A DNA stretch of 64,000 nucleotides from Streptomyces diacarni (GTDB lineage: Bacteria > Actinomycetota > Actinomycetes > Streptomycetales > Streptomycetaceae), in assembly GCF_003323715.1 (NCBI RefSeq), contig NZ_QOIN01000070.1, forward strand, positions 1 through 64,000. Reading direction: 5' to 3'. Position numbers and translations under genes: made by a program. The first letter of the stretch is position 1. Each line of letters starts with the position of its first letter. The notes beneath the pieces are model-generated. The model worked only from the letters and a program-made list of their open reading frames with translations. It had not been told where the DNA came from and did no database searches. Positions 9,316 to 18,120 of this stretch are shown piece by piece.

Positions 9316-9338
9316 CGGCCGCCCGTGCCGCGCGGCCG
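9316..9338. terminator. short hairpin between convergent genes
   Basis: Arms CGGCCGC (9316-9322) and GCGGCCG (9332-9338) with a 9-nt loop lie in the 37-bp gap between the DUF574 methyltransferase and the isomerase gene. A bidirectional terminator is plausible; the stem is short. Confidence 0.4.
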
Positions 9339-9348
9339 CCCTGGCCAG

Positions 9349-10194
9349 TCAGCCGAGCGCGTGGCGCACGTACCGCCGGGCGGTCTGGGCCAGCACCTCG
9401 GTGCCGTCACGTGCCCACAGGCCGGGGTTGAAGATCTCCACCTCGACGGGGCCCCGGTATCCGGCCGCGTCGACCAGCGAGCGGAAGTGGCGCAGATCCA
9501 CGCAGCCGTCGCCGAGCTGGCCCCGGCCCACCAGCACGCCCTCGGGCAGCGGGGTGACCCAGTCGGCGAGCTGAAAGGCGGCGATACGGCCCGTGCTGCC
9601 CGCGCGAGCGATGTGCCCGGGCACCTGGTCGTCCCACCACAGGTGGTAGGTGTCCACGACGACGCCCACCTGGTCAGGCGGAAAGCGTTCGGCCAGGTCG
9701 AGTGCCTGGCCGAGGGTGGAGACCACGCACCGGTCTGAGGCGAACATCGGGTGCAGGGGTTCGAGCGCCAGGCGCACGCCCACGGCGGCCGCGTGGTCGC
9801 CGAGTTCGGCGAGCGCGTCCGCGACCCGCTCGCGTGCCCCGCGCAGGTCGCGGCTGCCCCGGGGGAGCCCGCCCGAGACGAGCACGAGGGTGCCGGTGCC
9901 CAGCGCGGCGGCCTCCTCCAGTGCCGCGCGGTTGTCGTCCAGGGCGCGGCGCCGCTCGCCGGGATCGGTGGCGGTCAGGAAGCCTCCCCGGCACAGTGAG
10001 GTGACGGTGAGGCCCGCGTCCCCCATCAGCCGGGCCGCCGCCTCGACGCCGTACCGGCGCACCGGCTCGCGCCACAGCCCGGCCTGGGTGACGCCCAGTT
10101 CGCCGCAGGCCTCGGCGAGCGCGGGCAGGGAGAGTTGTCTGACGGTCTCCTGGTTGATGGAGAAGCGGGCGAGCTCGGGCGGGGTGGCTGTCAC
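9349..10194 (-). CDS. sugar phosphate isomerase/epimerase (AP-endonuclease-2 TIM barrel)
   Basis: 281 aa. TIM barrel of the IolE/IolI/xylose-isomerase-like group. Metal ligands appear in order: LALEPLHP (Glu), VVDTYHLWWD (Asp, His), FQLADW, and VEVEIFNP (Glu). Last gene of a three-gene operon: its GTG overlaps the DUF993 stop by 4 nt (GTGA). With the upstream dehydrogenase and DUF993 aldolase-like protein it probably acts on an oxidised sugar or cyclitol; the exact substrate is unknown. Confidence 0.88.
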   Translation of the reverse strand: MTATPPELARFSINQETVRQLSLPALAEACGELGVTQAGLWREPVRRYGVEAAARLMGDAGLTVTSLCRGGFLTATDPGERRRALDDNRAALEEAAALGTGTLVLVSGGLPRGSRDLRGARERVADALAELGDHAAAVGVRLALEPLHPMFASDRCVVSTLGQALDLAERFPPDQVGVVVDTYHLWWDDQVPGHIARAGSTGRIAAFQLADWVTPLPEGVLVGRGQLGDGCVDLRHFRSLVDAAGYRGPVEVEIFNPGLWARDGTEVLAQTARRYVRHALG

Positions 10195-11414
10195 CGGGGT
10201 ACTCCGTGGACGGCGAGAAGCTGCTGCATGCGGGTGCGGGCCAGGTCGGGGTCGGGGAAGAGGCCGAGTCCGTCGGCGAGTTCGTAGGCGCGCGCCAGGT
10301 GGGGCAGGGAGCGTGCCGTCTGCAGGCCGCCGACCATCGCGAAGTGGTCCTGGTGGCCCGCGAGCCAGGCGAGGAGGACGACGCCGGTCTTGTAGTAGCG
10401 GGTGGGCTCCTGGAACAGGTGCCTCGAAAGCGGGACGGTGGGGTCGAGTACCGCGCGGAAACCGGCGGTGTCCCCGGCATCGCCGGCGTTCCCGGCGTCC
10501 AGGGCGCGGACGGCCTCGGCGGCCAGCGGGGCGAGGGGGTCGAAGACGCCGAGCAGCGCGTGGCTGAAACCGCGCCCGTCGCCCGCGATCAGCTCGGGGT
10601 AGTGGAAGTCGTCTCCGGTGTAGCAGCGCACCGTGTCGGGCAGGCGGCGGCGCAGTGCGGTCTCGCGGCCGGCGTCCAGCAGGGAGACCTTCACCCCGTC
10701 CACCTTACCGGGGTGTTCGGCGATGATCGTCAGGAACGTCTCGGTGGCGGCGTCCAGATCCTGGCTGCCCCAGTAGCCCTCCAGCGCGGGGTCGAACATG
10801 GGGCCGAGCCAGTGCAGGATGACGGGCTCGGCGGCCTGGCGCAGCAGATCGCCGTAGAGGGCGAGGTAGTCCTCGGGGCCGCGGGCCGCGGCGGCCAGCG
10901 CGCGGGAGGCCATGACGATGGCCTGGGCACCCGCGTCCTCCACGACACCGAGTTGCTCCTCGTACGCCGCACGCACCCGCTCCGTCCCGGCTGCGGGGCC
11001 GCTCAACTGGTCGGTGCCCACCCCGCAGGCGATGCGGCCGCCCACCGCGCGCGCCTCGGCGGCGGAGCGGCCGATCAGCTCGGCGGCGCGGGGCCAGTCG
11101 AGCCCCATGCCGCGCTGGGCGGTGTCCATCGCCTCGGCCACGCCGAGACCGTGCGCCCACAGGTGGCGGCGGAACGCCAGGGTGGCATCCCAGTCGACGG
11201 CCGCGGCGGCGCCGGGGCGGTGGTCCGCGAACGGGTCGGCGACGACGTGCGCGGCGGCGAAGACCGTGCGGGAGGCCGGCGGCGCGGCCCCGGGCCCGGC
11301 GCTGACGGCCGGGGCCGGTTCGGCCCGTGGCACGTAGGTGCGCAGCGCACCGGTGGCGTCGGGCAGCCGGATCCCCACGGGCGCTCCTGCGGCCGTGGGT
11401 GGCGCGGCGCTCAC
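10191..11414 (-). CDS. DUF993 family protein (dihydrodipicolinate-synthase-like barrel)
   Basis: 407 aa. Matches the DUF993 family by pattern: GMGLDWPRAAELI near the middle, IACGVGTDQL, EPVILHWLGPMFDPALEGYWG, KVDGVKVSLLDA (position of the Schiff-base lysine strand in related class I aldolases) and the ending FQEPTRYYKTGVVLLAWLAGHQDHF. An aldolase or lyase step is inferred from the barrel resemblance. GTG 11412-11414 overlaps the dehydrogenase stop by 4 nt, so translation is coupled. Middle gene of the LacI-controlled operon. Confidence 0.85.
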   Translation of the reverse strand: MSAAPPTAAGAPVGIRLPDATGALRTYVPRAEPAPAVSAGPGAAPPASRTVFAAAHVVADPFADHRPGAAAAVDWDATLAFRRHLWAHGLGVAEAMDTAQRGMGLDWPRAAELIGRSAAEARAVGGRIACGVGTDQLSGPAAGTERVRAAYEEQLGVVEDAGAQAIVMASRALAAAARGPEDYLALYGDLLRQAAEPVILHWLGPMFDPALEGYWGSQDLDAATETFLTIIAEHPGKVDGVKVSLLDAGRETALRRRLPDTVRCYTGDDFHYPELIAGDGRGFSHALLGVFDPLAPLAAEAVRALDAGNAGDAGDTAGFRAVLDPTVPLSRHLFQEPTRYYKTGVVLLAWLAGHQDHFAMVGGLQTARSLPHLARAYELADGLGLFPDPDLARTRMQQLLAVHGVPR

Positions 11415-12562
11415 AGCGACAGCTCCGGCACGGGCAGGCGGCGGCCCTCGGCCGACGACCGCAGACCGAGCTGGGCGAGTTGGACACCGCGCGCCCCGGC
11501 CAGCAGGTCCCACTCGTAGGGGGTGCCGAGTGCGACGTGGCGGAGGAAGAGTTCCCACTGGGCCTTGAAGCCGTTGTCGAAGTCGCCGTTGTCCGGCACC
11601 TCCTGCCACTGCTCGCGGAACCTCTCGGTCGCGGGCAGGTCGGGGTTCCACACCGGTTTGGGTGTGGCGGCCCTGTGCTGGGCGCGGCAGCGGCGCAGCC
11701 CGGCGACGGCCGACCCCTCGGTGCCGTCGACCTGGAACTCGACCAGTTCGTCGCGGTGTACGCGCACCGCCCAGGAGGAGTTGATCTGCGCGAGGGCGTC
11801 GCCCTCCAGCTCGAAGATGCCGTAGGCGGCATCGTCCGCGGTCGCCTCGTAGGGCCGGCCGCGCTCGTCCGCGCGGCGCGGGATGTGGGTGGTGGCGTGG
11901 GCGGTTACGGAGGTCACGCGGCCGAAGAGGTTGTGCAGCACGTACTCCCAGTGCGGGAACATGTCGACGACGATGCCGCCGCCGTCCTCGGCACGGTAGT
12001 TCCAGGAAGGGCGCTGCGCCTCCTGCCAGTCCCCCTCGAACACCCAGTAGCCGAACTCGCCGCGTACCGAGAGGATCCGGCCGAAGAAGCCGCCGTCGAC
12101 GAGCCGCTTGAGCTTCAGCAGGCCCGGCAGGAAGAGCTTGTCCTGTACGACGCCGTGTTTGACGCCCGCGCTCGTGGCGAGCCGCGCCAGTTCCAGTGCG
12201 CCGTCGAGCCCGGTGGCGGTCGGCTTCTCGGTGTAGAGGTGTTTGCCCGCGGCGATGGCCTTCTTCAGCGCTGCCTCGCGTGCGGAGGTCACCTGCGCGT
12301 CGAAGTAGATCTCGATGGTCGGGTCGGCCAGGACGGCGTCCAGGTCGGTGCTCCACTCGTGCAGCCCGTAGCGGGCGGCGAGGGATTCCAGCGCGTGCGC
12401 GCGCCGGCCCACCAGTACGGGCTCCGGCATCAGTACGGTTCCCTCGCCGAGGTCGAGGCCGCCCTGCTCGCGCAGTGCGAGGAGCGAGCGCACGAGGTGC
12501 TGGCGGTGTCCCATGCGGCCGGTCACGCCGTTCATGGCGATCCGTACGGTCCTGACTGTCAC
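11411..12562 (-). CDS. Gfo/Idh/MocA-family oxidoreductase
   Basis: 383 aa. NAD(P)-dependent sugar or cyclitol dehydrogenase. N-terminal Rossmann fold (about 1-130) with GVTGRMGHRQHLVRS and the catalytic EKP motif (LYTEKPTA); C-terminal Gfo/Idh alpha/beta domain with FEGDWQEAQRPSWNYRAEDGGGIVVDM split across the active-site helix. First gene of the operon; GTG 12560-12562 is preceded by GAGAGGAA. It reads away from the lacI-type gene across a 363-bp region holding two AAGCGCTT sites. Confidence 0.9.
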   Translation of the reverse strand: MTVRTVRIAMNGVTGRMGHRQHLVRSLLALREQGGLDLGEGTVLMPEPVLVGRRAHALESLAARYGLHEWSTDLDAVLADPTIEIYFDAQVTSAREAALKKAIAAGKHLYTEKPTATGLDGALELARLATSAGVKHGVVQDKLFLPGLLKLKRLVDGGFFGRILSVRGEFGYWVFEGDWQEAQRPSWNYRAEDGGGIVVDMFPHWEYVLHNLFGRVTSVTAHATTHIPRRADERGRPYEATADDAAYGIFELEGDALAQINSSWAVRVHRDELVEFQVDGTEGSAVAGLRRCRAQHRAATPKPVWNPDLPATERFREQWQEVPDNGDFDNGFKAQWELFLRHVALGTPYEWDLLAGARGVQLAQLGLRSSAEGRRLPVPELSL

Positions 12563-12649
12563 GTGTGCGTCTTCCTCTCGACTGCCTCTCGATCCGCTCG
12601 CGCCGACGGTCGGTCCCGTGCGGGGCCGCCGTGCAGTCGATGAGCGTCG

Positions 12650-12661
12650 GTAAGCGCTTTC
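12650..12661. promoter_or_regulatory. LacI-family operator 1
   Basis: GTAAGCGCTTTC contains the palindrome AAGCGCTT (12652-12659), the classic LacI/GalR half-site arrangement with central CG. It lies 90 bp upstream of the dehydrogenase start and is matched by a second copy at 12778-12785. Confidence 0.7.
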
Positions 12662-12775
12662 TCCGCGGCACGCTAGCTGCCCCCGGAAGAGCCCACAAGA
12701 GGGCCGTGCGGAGAAGCGGCAGTCCGCACGGATGCTTCATGGGAGAGTGGGCGAAGAGGGAAGACCTGTTCGAGG

Positions 12776-12787
12776 GAAAGCGCTTGT
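12776..12787. promoter_or_regulatory. LacI-family operator 2
   Basis: GAAAGCGCTTGT contains AAGCGCTT at 12778-12785, 141 bp before the lacI-type start. Centre-to-centre distance to operator 1 is 126 bp, which equals 12 helical turns at 10.5 bp, so a looped tetramer could repress both divergent promoters. Nothing else was recognised in the 12563-12925 intergenic region. Confidence 0.7.
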
Positions 12788-12925
12788 GCAGTGAAAGAGG
12801 GTCTCACCGTGGAGGGGAGTCAAGGACACGCCCGGAGGTGAGAACATGGCGCTCGCCCCTCGGCCGCAGCCCCACAGCGCACGCGGGAGCCGGGGGCGCG
12901 CGGGAGCGGGAAGACGGAGGAAGAC

Positions 12926-14023
12926 ATGACAGTGACCCTGGCCGACGTGGCCGCCCGGGCCGGGGTCTCCTCGGCGACGGTCTCCCGCGTGCTCAACGGC
13001 AACTACCCGGTGGCCGACGGAACCCGCACCCGCGTCCTGCGCGCCGTCGACGAACTGCAGTACGTCGTCAACGGGCCCGCGAGCGCACTGGCCGCCGCCA
13101 CGTCCGATCTGGTCGGCATCCTGGTCAACGACGTCGCCGACCCCTTCTTCGGCATCGTCGCGAGCGCCGTGCAGAGCGAGATGGGCGGCGAAGGGGCCAT
13201 GGGCGCGGGCCAGAAGCTCGCCGTCGTCTGCAACACCGGCGGCTCCCCCGAGCGGGAGCTGACCTATCTGACGCTGCTGCGCCGCCAGCGGGCCGCCGCC
13301 GTCGTCCTGACCGGAAGCGCCGTGGAGGAGACCGCACACAGCACCGCGCTCACCGACCGGCTGCGCCACCTCGCCGCCTCAGGCACACGGATCGTCCTGT
13401 GCGGCAGACCCCCGCTCGCGCCCCGCAACGGCACGGGGGAAGAACCCGCCCTCGCCGACGACGGCATCGTCACGCTCGCCTTCGACAACCGGGGAGGAAG
13501 CCACCGCCTCACCGCGCACCTCCTCACCCTCGGACACCGCCGCATCGGCTACGTGACGGGCCCCGCGGAACGCTCCACCACCCGGCACCGGCTGGAGGGA
13601 CACAGGAGGGCCCTGGGTGAACAGGCGCCCGAGGCGCTCGCCGAAGCGGAGCGCCTCACCGTGCACGGCGGCGCATACGACCGTTCGGCCGGCTACGACG
13701 GCGCACTCGAACTGCTGCGCCGCGCACCGGACCTGACGGCGGTGCTGGCCGCCAACGACACCGTGGCACTCGGCGTCTGCGCCGCTCTGCGCGACCGCGG
13801 GCTGCGCATACCCGAGGACGTCTCGGTGGGCGGCTTCGACGACCTTCCCTTCGCGGCGGACGCCTCCCCCGCGCTGACGACCGTGCGCCTGCCTCTCTAC
13901 GAGGCGGGCGCCAGGGCCGGGCGTCTCGCCCTGGGCCTGGAGACTCCGCCACCCGGCGACGTCGCCACGGTCCGCGCCGAGTTGATGGTGCGCGCCTCGA
14001 CGGCCCCACCCGCCCCACGCTGA
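12926..14023 (+). CDS. LacI-family transcriptional repressor of the adjacent sugar operon
   Basis: 365 aa. N-terminal HTH and hinge helix (LADVAARAGVSSATVSRVLNG, residues 5-25; hinge near NGPASALAAATS), then a periplasmic-binding-protein-like effector domain (VGILVNDVADPFFG; FDNRGGSHRLTAHLLTLGHRRIGYV split; VSVGGFDDLPFA). Divergent to the dehydrogenase-DUF993-isomerase operon, which it most likely represses. Effector unknown, presumably a sugar pathway intermediate. ATG follows a GGAGGAAG site. Confidence 0.92.
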   Translation: MTVTLADVAARAGVSSATVSRVLNGNYPVADGTRTRVLRAVDELQYVVNGPASALAAATSDLVGILVNDVADPFFGIVASAVQSEMGGEGAMGAGQKLAVVCNTGGSPERELTYLTLLRRQRAAAVVLTGSAVEETAHSTALTDRLRHLAASGTRIVLCGRPPLAPRNGTGEEPALADDGIVTLAFDNRGGSHRLTAHLLTLGHRRIGYVTGPAERSTTRHRLEGHRRALGEQAPEALAEAERLTVHGGAYDRSAGYDGALELLRRAPDLTAVLAANDTVALGVCAALRDRGLRIPEDVSVGGFDDLPFAADASPALTTVRLPLYEAGARAGRLALGLETPPPGDVATVRAELMVRASTAPPAPR

Positions 14024-14201
14024 CACCCCCTGTGCCCCGGGATGCGCCCCGCACGGACGCGGGGAACGGCTCCCCTGAGGGCACCTCCCAGCCCACAACC
14101 CACCCGCGGGCCGCACGCTACGGGCAGAGGCACCCCTCATCAGAGCACCTTCCGCAGGAAAGCCCCGGGCCCGGCCGAGTCGCTGCGGGGGCCACCCGGG
14201 C

Positions 14202-14507
14202 CTACCCCCGCGCGGCAGGAGGCGCGGCCGCGGCCTCGCCGTCCGCGCCCTGGCCCTCCCCCACGCGCGAGGTTGCGTCCGCGTCCGAGGTCTCCCGCGC
14301 AGGGGAAACCTCGTCCGCGGACGAGCGGGAGGACGGAGGCCGCCCGCCGTCCTCCTCCTTCATCGCCCGCGTCTCACTCTTGAGAATCCGCAGGGACTTG
14401 CCCAGTGAGCGGGCGGTGTCCGGGAGCCTCTTGGAGCCGAAGACGAGGAGCGCCACCAGCGCCACCACCAGCAGATGCCAGGGCTCCAGACCGTTGCGCA
14501 AGAACAC
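14202..14507 (-). CDS. TatA/TatB-like twin-arginine translocase subunit
   Basis: 101 aa. One N-terminal membrane helix (residues 8-22, WHLLVVALVALLVFGS) runs into the conserved FGSKRLPDTARSLGKSLR amphipathic helix, followed by an acidic, disordered tail of about 50 residues. This is the TatA fold, and about the usual length. It is a stand-alone paralogue beside a cation ATPase rather than in a tatAC operon. GTG 14505-14507 has GAGAGG 5 nt upstream. The start region contains a TTGCGCAA site (14494-14501). Confidence 0.85.
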   Translation of the reverse strand: MFLRNGLEPWHLLVVALVALLVFGSKRLPDTARSLGKSLRILKSETRAMKEEDGGRPPSSRSSADEVSPARETSDADATSRVGEGQGADGEAAAAPPAARG

Positions 14508-14551
14508 TGCCGCCTCTCCCTTCCTCGACAGTTGCGTTATTGCGCAACCAT
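14494..14551. promoter_or_regulatory. paired TTGCGCAA sites at the tatA-like gene start
   Basis: TTGCGCAA occurs at 14494-14501 (inside the first codons of the tatA-like gene) and at 14541-14548 (over the ATPase stop codon), 47 bp apart, with an extra GTTGCG half-site at 14531-14536. The 12-mer TTGCGCAACCAT at 14541 is repeated exactly at 17765 upstream of the arsR-type gene. Likely ArsR-family operator sites, by inference from location and symmetry. Confidence 0.5.
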
Positions 14552-17254
14552 ACAACCGGCGCTCTCGCCGGCACCGGTGGGCTCCTCGCGTGCGTACCGC
14601 CTCATGGCCGCGGCGAGCGCGGCGCCGTACAGCAACAGCACCAGCGCGAGCAGCGCATAGGACAGCGGCGTCAGCGCGGCGACCATGCCCAAGAGCGGGC
14701 CGAGAGCGGTGAGGGGCAGCAGAATGCCGGTGGCCGCCAGCAGGAGAGCGGCGAGCGCGACGGGTCCTGGCAGGGCGGGGCGGCGAAGGCGGGGCACGGT
14801 GCGCAGCAGCACCATCACCATCGCCTGGGTGAGCAGGTTCTCCGTGAACCAGCCCGCGTGGAAGAGGGCCTGCCCACTCGCGTCGGCCGCGCCGCGGACG
14901 GTGAGGGCGAGCACCCCGAAGGTGGCGAGGTCGGCCGCGGCGTTCAGCACGCCGAAGGCGGTGATGAACCGCAGGATCTGCCCGGGCCGCAGCGCGGCGG
15001 GCCGCCGGGGCGAGGCGGGGCCACACCGGTCGAAGGCGAAGGCGAGTTGCGCCGCGTCGAAGAACAGGTTCTGCACGAGGACCTGCGCGGGCAGCATCGG
15101 CACGAACGGAAGCAGCAGCGCGGCGGCGAGCATCGCCAGGGCGTTGCCGAGCTGGGAGGAGAGGGTCACGCGCAGATAAGCGGTCAGGGAGACCCCCGCG
15201 CGGCGGCCCGCGTCCAGCGCATGACCCAACCCGGCGAACGGGTGCTCGCCGAGGACCACGTCGGCGCTCTCGCGCGCGGGCGCGACCGCGTCGCGCGGGC
15301 ACAGTGCCACGTCGGCGGCGCGGAGCGCCGCCAGGTCGTTGACACCGTCGCCGAGGAACCCCGTGGTACGCCCGTCGGCCTGCAGAGCGGCGACGACGCG
15401 CGCCTTGTGGCGCGGGGTGCACCGGGCGAACAGGCGGACACGCCCGGCCTCGCGGGCCAGTTCGTCGTCGCCGAGCGCGTCGATACGGCGAGCGGTCAGC
15501 ACGTCGTCGCCCGGGTCGAGGCCCAGCTCCCGGCAGGTACGGACGGCGGTACCCGGATCGTCACCGGTGAGGACCTTCACCTCCACGCCGCGCCCGCTCA
15601 GCGCGCGCAGCACCTCCGGCGCGTCCTCGGTGAGGGAGTCACGCAGCGTCACCAGCCCGACGAAGGTCAGACCGCGCTCGTCCGCCACGCCCACGGCGCG
15701 CCCGTCGGCCCGGGAGCCGCGTTCGGCGGTGGCCACAGCGAGCAGCCGCAGGCCGTCGGACGCGTACCGCGCCGCCACCGCGCGCAGCGCCTCACGGTCG
15801 GCTTCCGGCAGCGCGCACCGTTCCAGCACGGTGTCGACCGCGCCCTTGACCACGAGCGTGTGCACGCCCAGGCGCCCCGGCTCCCGGACGACGGCCGTGG
15901 ACAGCCGCCTGGCCGGGTCGAAGGGGAGCGCGGCCACGCCCTCCCAGGCCTCGGCACCGGGTTCGGTACCGCTCCCGTCCACGGGCCCCGCCGCCTGCGC
16001 CGCGGCGCCCAGGACCGCCTCGTCCAGCGCGTCGGGCACCGGGTTCTCGGCCAGCTGCACGGTCCACAGCGCGTTGAGCGCCGCCCAGCGCAGGACCGCG
16101 GGGTCAGGACGCAGGTCCGCGCCCAGCGCCTGGTCGACGACCGGACGGTCCTGGGTGAGGGTGCCCGTCTTGTCGAGGCACAGGACGTCCATGGCGCCGA
16201 GGTCCGGCAACGCGGACAACCGCCGCACGATCACCCGGAGTTCCCGCGCGAGGGAGACGGCACCGCGGGCGAGGACGGCGGTCATGACGACGGGCAGCAT
16301 CTCCGGGGTCAGGCTGACGGCGACCGCCACGGCGAAGGGCAGGATCTGCACCCCGTGCCCGCTGACGGCCGCGTCGGCCGCGAGGGCGAGCGGCGGCGTC
16401 AGCAGCATGAAGCGCACCAGGGTCCGGGCGACGCCGCGCACCGAGCGGTCGAAGGCGCCGTGCGTGACGCGTGCGTGCCCGTGCCCGGCCGCCAGCCGGG
16501 TGGCCGCGCCGGTGGCGATCACCACAGCGGTGCCGCCACCCGCGACCACGCTGCTGCCCTGGAAGCACAGATGGGGCTGTTCGAACAGTTCGGTGTCACC
16601 GGCGGGCGGCACGGCCGCGGCGTCGGCGCGGTGCTTGGGCAGCGGGCCCGACTCGCCGGTCAGCGGCGCCTGGTGCACGACCAGACCCGTGGAACGCAGC
16701 AGCAGCACGTCGGCCGGGACGAGATCGCCGGGGCCGAGCCTGATCACGTCCCCCGGCACCAGATCACCGACCGGAAGCTCCCGGGACAGCGGTCGCGCCG
16801 CGTCCGCGTCGGGGCGCCGCACCACCGTGACGGTCCCGGCGAGCAGCGCCCGCAGACCCGCGACCGACCGGTCGGCCCGCAGCTCACCGCAGGCCCGCAG
16901 CACACAGCTGACGGCGACCAGCGCCGCGATCACCCCCGCCGCCCCCAGCGACCCCACGGCCGTGGAGACGACCGCCAGACACAACAGGACGGCCGTGAAC
17001 GGGTCACGCACACCGCGGCCGAGGCGCCGCCACAGCGACGGGGTGCGCCACGAGGGCGGGGCGTTCTCGCCGTACCGCGCCAGCCGATCCGCCGCCTCGG
17101 CCTCGGTGAGCCCGCGCGGGCCCGCCTCCAGCCGCCGCAGCGCGGTGAGCGGGGCGTGGGCCGCCAGCCCTGCCGCGTGCTCCAGCGGCGCCGCCTCGCC
17201 ACGGGCGCGCACCGGCCCCTCCCCGCACCGGGAGAGGCCCGCCGTCTCAGGCAC
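14537..17254 (-). CDS. P-type ATPase, MgtA/Mg2+-importer-like
   Basis: 905 aa membrane cation pump. An N-terminal LEHAAGLAAHAPLTALRRLEAG segment and GLTEAEAADRLARYGEN precede the actuator (TGES), the membrane CPx-equivalent VSLTPEMLPVV (magnesium/P3B type, not CPC heavy-metal type), the phosphorylation motif DKTGTLT and the hinge GDGVNDLAALRAADVAL; six C-terminal helices follow. 'SLTPEMLP' is the hallmark of the MgtA group. Its ATG overlaps the arsR-type stop by 8 nt, so both are co-transcribed. Mg2+ or another divalent ion is the likely substrate. Confidence 0.88.
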   Translation of the reverse strand: MPETAGLSRCGEGPVRARGEAAPLEHAAGLAAHAPLTALRRLEAGPRGLTEAEAADRLARYGENAPPSWRTPSLWRRLGRGVRDPFTAVLLCLAVVSTAVGSLGAAGVIAALVAVSCVLRACGELRADRSVAGLRALLAGTVTVVRRPDADAARPLSRELPVGDLVPGDVIRLGPGDLVPADVLLLRSTGLVVHQAPLTGESGPLPKHRADAAAVPPAGDTELFEQPHLCFQGSSVVAGGGTAVVIATGAATRLAAGHGHARVTHGAFDRSVRGVARTLVRFMLLTPPLALAADAAVSGHGVQILPFAVAVAVSLTPEMLPVVMTAVLARGAVSLARELRVIVRRLSALPDLGAMDVLCLDKTGTLTQDRPVVDQALGADLRPDPAVLRWAALNALWTVQLAENPVPDALDEAVLGAAAQAAGPVDGSGTEPGAEAWEGVAALPFDPARRLSTAVVREPGRLGVHTLVVKGAVDTVLERCALPEADREALRAVAARYASDGLRLLAVATAERGSRADGRAVGVADERGLTFVGLVTLRDSLTEDAPEVLRALSGRGVEVKVLTGDDPGTAVRTCRELGLDPGDDVLTARRIDALGDDELAREAGRVRLFARCTPRHKARVVAALQADGRTTGFLGDGVNDLAALRAADVALCPRDAVAPARESADVVLGEHPFAGLGHALDAGRRAGVSLTAYLRVTLSSQLGNALAMLAAALLLPFVPMLPAQVLVQNLFFDAAQLAFAFDRCGPASPRRPAALRPGQILRFITAFGVLNAAADLATFGVLALTVRGAADASGQALFHAGWFTENLLTQAMVMVLLRTVPRLRRPALPGPVALAALLLAATGILLPLTALGPLLGMVAALTPLSYALLALVLLLYGAALAAAMRRYAREEPTGAGESAGCMVAQ

Positions 17255-17606
17255 CGAACTCGCTCAGCCGCGGAACCCGCCGCGGCCGCGAGGGCTCCAC
17301 GTCCAGTTGCCGCACCATCTCGTGCACCACGGCGACCACGACCGGGTCGTCGACCAGATACACCTGCCGCCGGCCCTCACGCCGGGCCCGCACCAGCCCG
17401 GCCAGCTTCAGCTTCGCCAGATGCTGGCTCACGGCCGGCAGCGTGCCACCGACCCGCTCGGCGAGGTGGGTCACATCGCACTCGCCCTGGGAGAGCGCCC
17501 ACACGATGTGCACCCGCGAGGGCGAGGCGAGCAGACCGAAGGCCGCAGCGGCCTCTGCCAGCACCCGAGGGGACGGGTCCGTGTGACCGCCTGCCTGCGA
17601 TGCCAC
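17247..17606 (-). CDS. ArsR/SmtB-family metalloregulator
   Basis: 119 aa winged-helix repressor. LASPSRVHIVWALSQGECDVTHLAERVGG leads to the recognition helix LPAVSQHLAKLKLAGLV and the wing REGRRQVYLVDD. Possible metal ligands are Cys in GECDV (alpha3 region) and Asp/His in DDPVVVAVVHEMV (alpha5). It heads an operon with the P-ATPase and probably senses the transported or a toxic metal. It probably binds GTTGCGCAAC at 17764-17773, 158 bp upstream. Confidence 0.88.
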   Translation of the reverse strand: MASQAGGHTDPSPRVLAEAAAAFGLLASPSRVHIVWALSQGECDVTHLAERVGGTLPAVSQHLAKLKLAGLVRARREGRRQVYLVDDPVVVAVVHEMVRQLDVEPSRPRRVPRLSEFGA

Positions 17607-17763
17607 CGCTGCACTCCCGTCCGCACGTCCGCACGTCTTCGAGCGACCGGCCGGCGGCCGCCCCCGCCACGGACCGCGCCCGCGACGGGCCTCAGTCTAG
17701 AGGCGCCTGGTGCCGGTGATGCCGGTCAGGCCGCCCCACCTCCTCCCCCACGGCACCCCGTCA

Positions 17764-17776
17764 GTTGCGCAACCAT
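17764..17776. promoter_or_regulatory. GTTGCGCAAC palindrome, candidate ArsR operator
   Basis: A perfect 10-bp palindrome (17764-17773) lies in the divergent region between the arsR-type gene and the small membrane-protein gene. The following CCAT extends identity with the site at 14541. Its position suits control of both divergent transcripts. Confidence 0.55.
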
Positions 17777-17850
17777 GGAACTGTTTTGCGCCTCTCGGCG
17801 TCTTCCCGTGCGCCGGTACGTCCGTTGCCGGTGAACTGGAGAGGTATGTG

Positions 17851-18117
17851 ATGGGCATCATCAGTTGGATCATCCTCGGCCTGCTGGCGGGAGCCATAGC
17901 CAAGGTGCTGCTACCGGGCCGTGATCCGGGCGGCCTGATCGGCACCGTGCTCATCGGGGTCGCGGGCGCGTTCGTCGGCGGCTGGCTCTCGAGCACGTTC
18001 CTGGACCGCCCCATCCGGCAGGAGTTCTTCGACCTGCCCACCTGGGGCGCCGCCATCGGCGGCTCGCTGGTCCTGCTCATCCTCTACCGCCTCCTGCTGG
18101 GCAACTCCCGCAACTGA
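17851..18117 (+). CDS. GlsB/YeaQ/YmgE-family (transglycosylase-associated) membrane protein
   Basis: 88 aa, three predicted membrane helices: MGIISWIILGLLAGAIAKVL, GLIGTVLIGVAGAFVGGWL and WGAAIGGSLVLLILYRLLL. The glycine pattern GLLAGAIAK..PG and GVAGAFVGG is diagnostic of this small stress-associated family; the molecular role is unknown. ATG 17851 has GGAGAGG (17838-17844). It is divergent from the arsR-ATPase operon and shares its candidate operator, which suggests metal or envelope stress induction. Confidence 0.88.
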   Translation: MGIISWIILGLLAGAIAKVLLPGRDPGGLIGTVLIGVAGAFVGGWLSSTFLDRPIRQEFFDLPTWGAAIGGSLVLLILYRLLLGNSRN

Positions 18118-18120
18118 GTG

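Noticed and set aside
14405..17719. 1104-codon open frame on the plus strand
   Set aside because: Antisense to the P-type ATPase and ArsR genes, with no recognisable motif.
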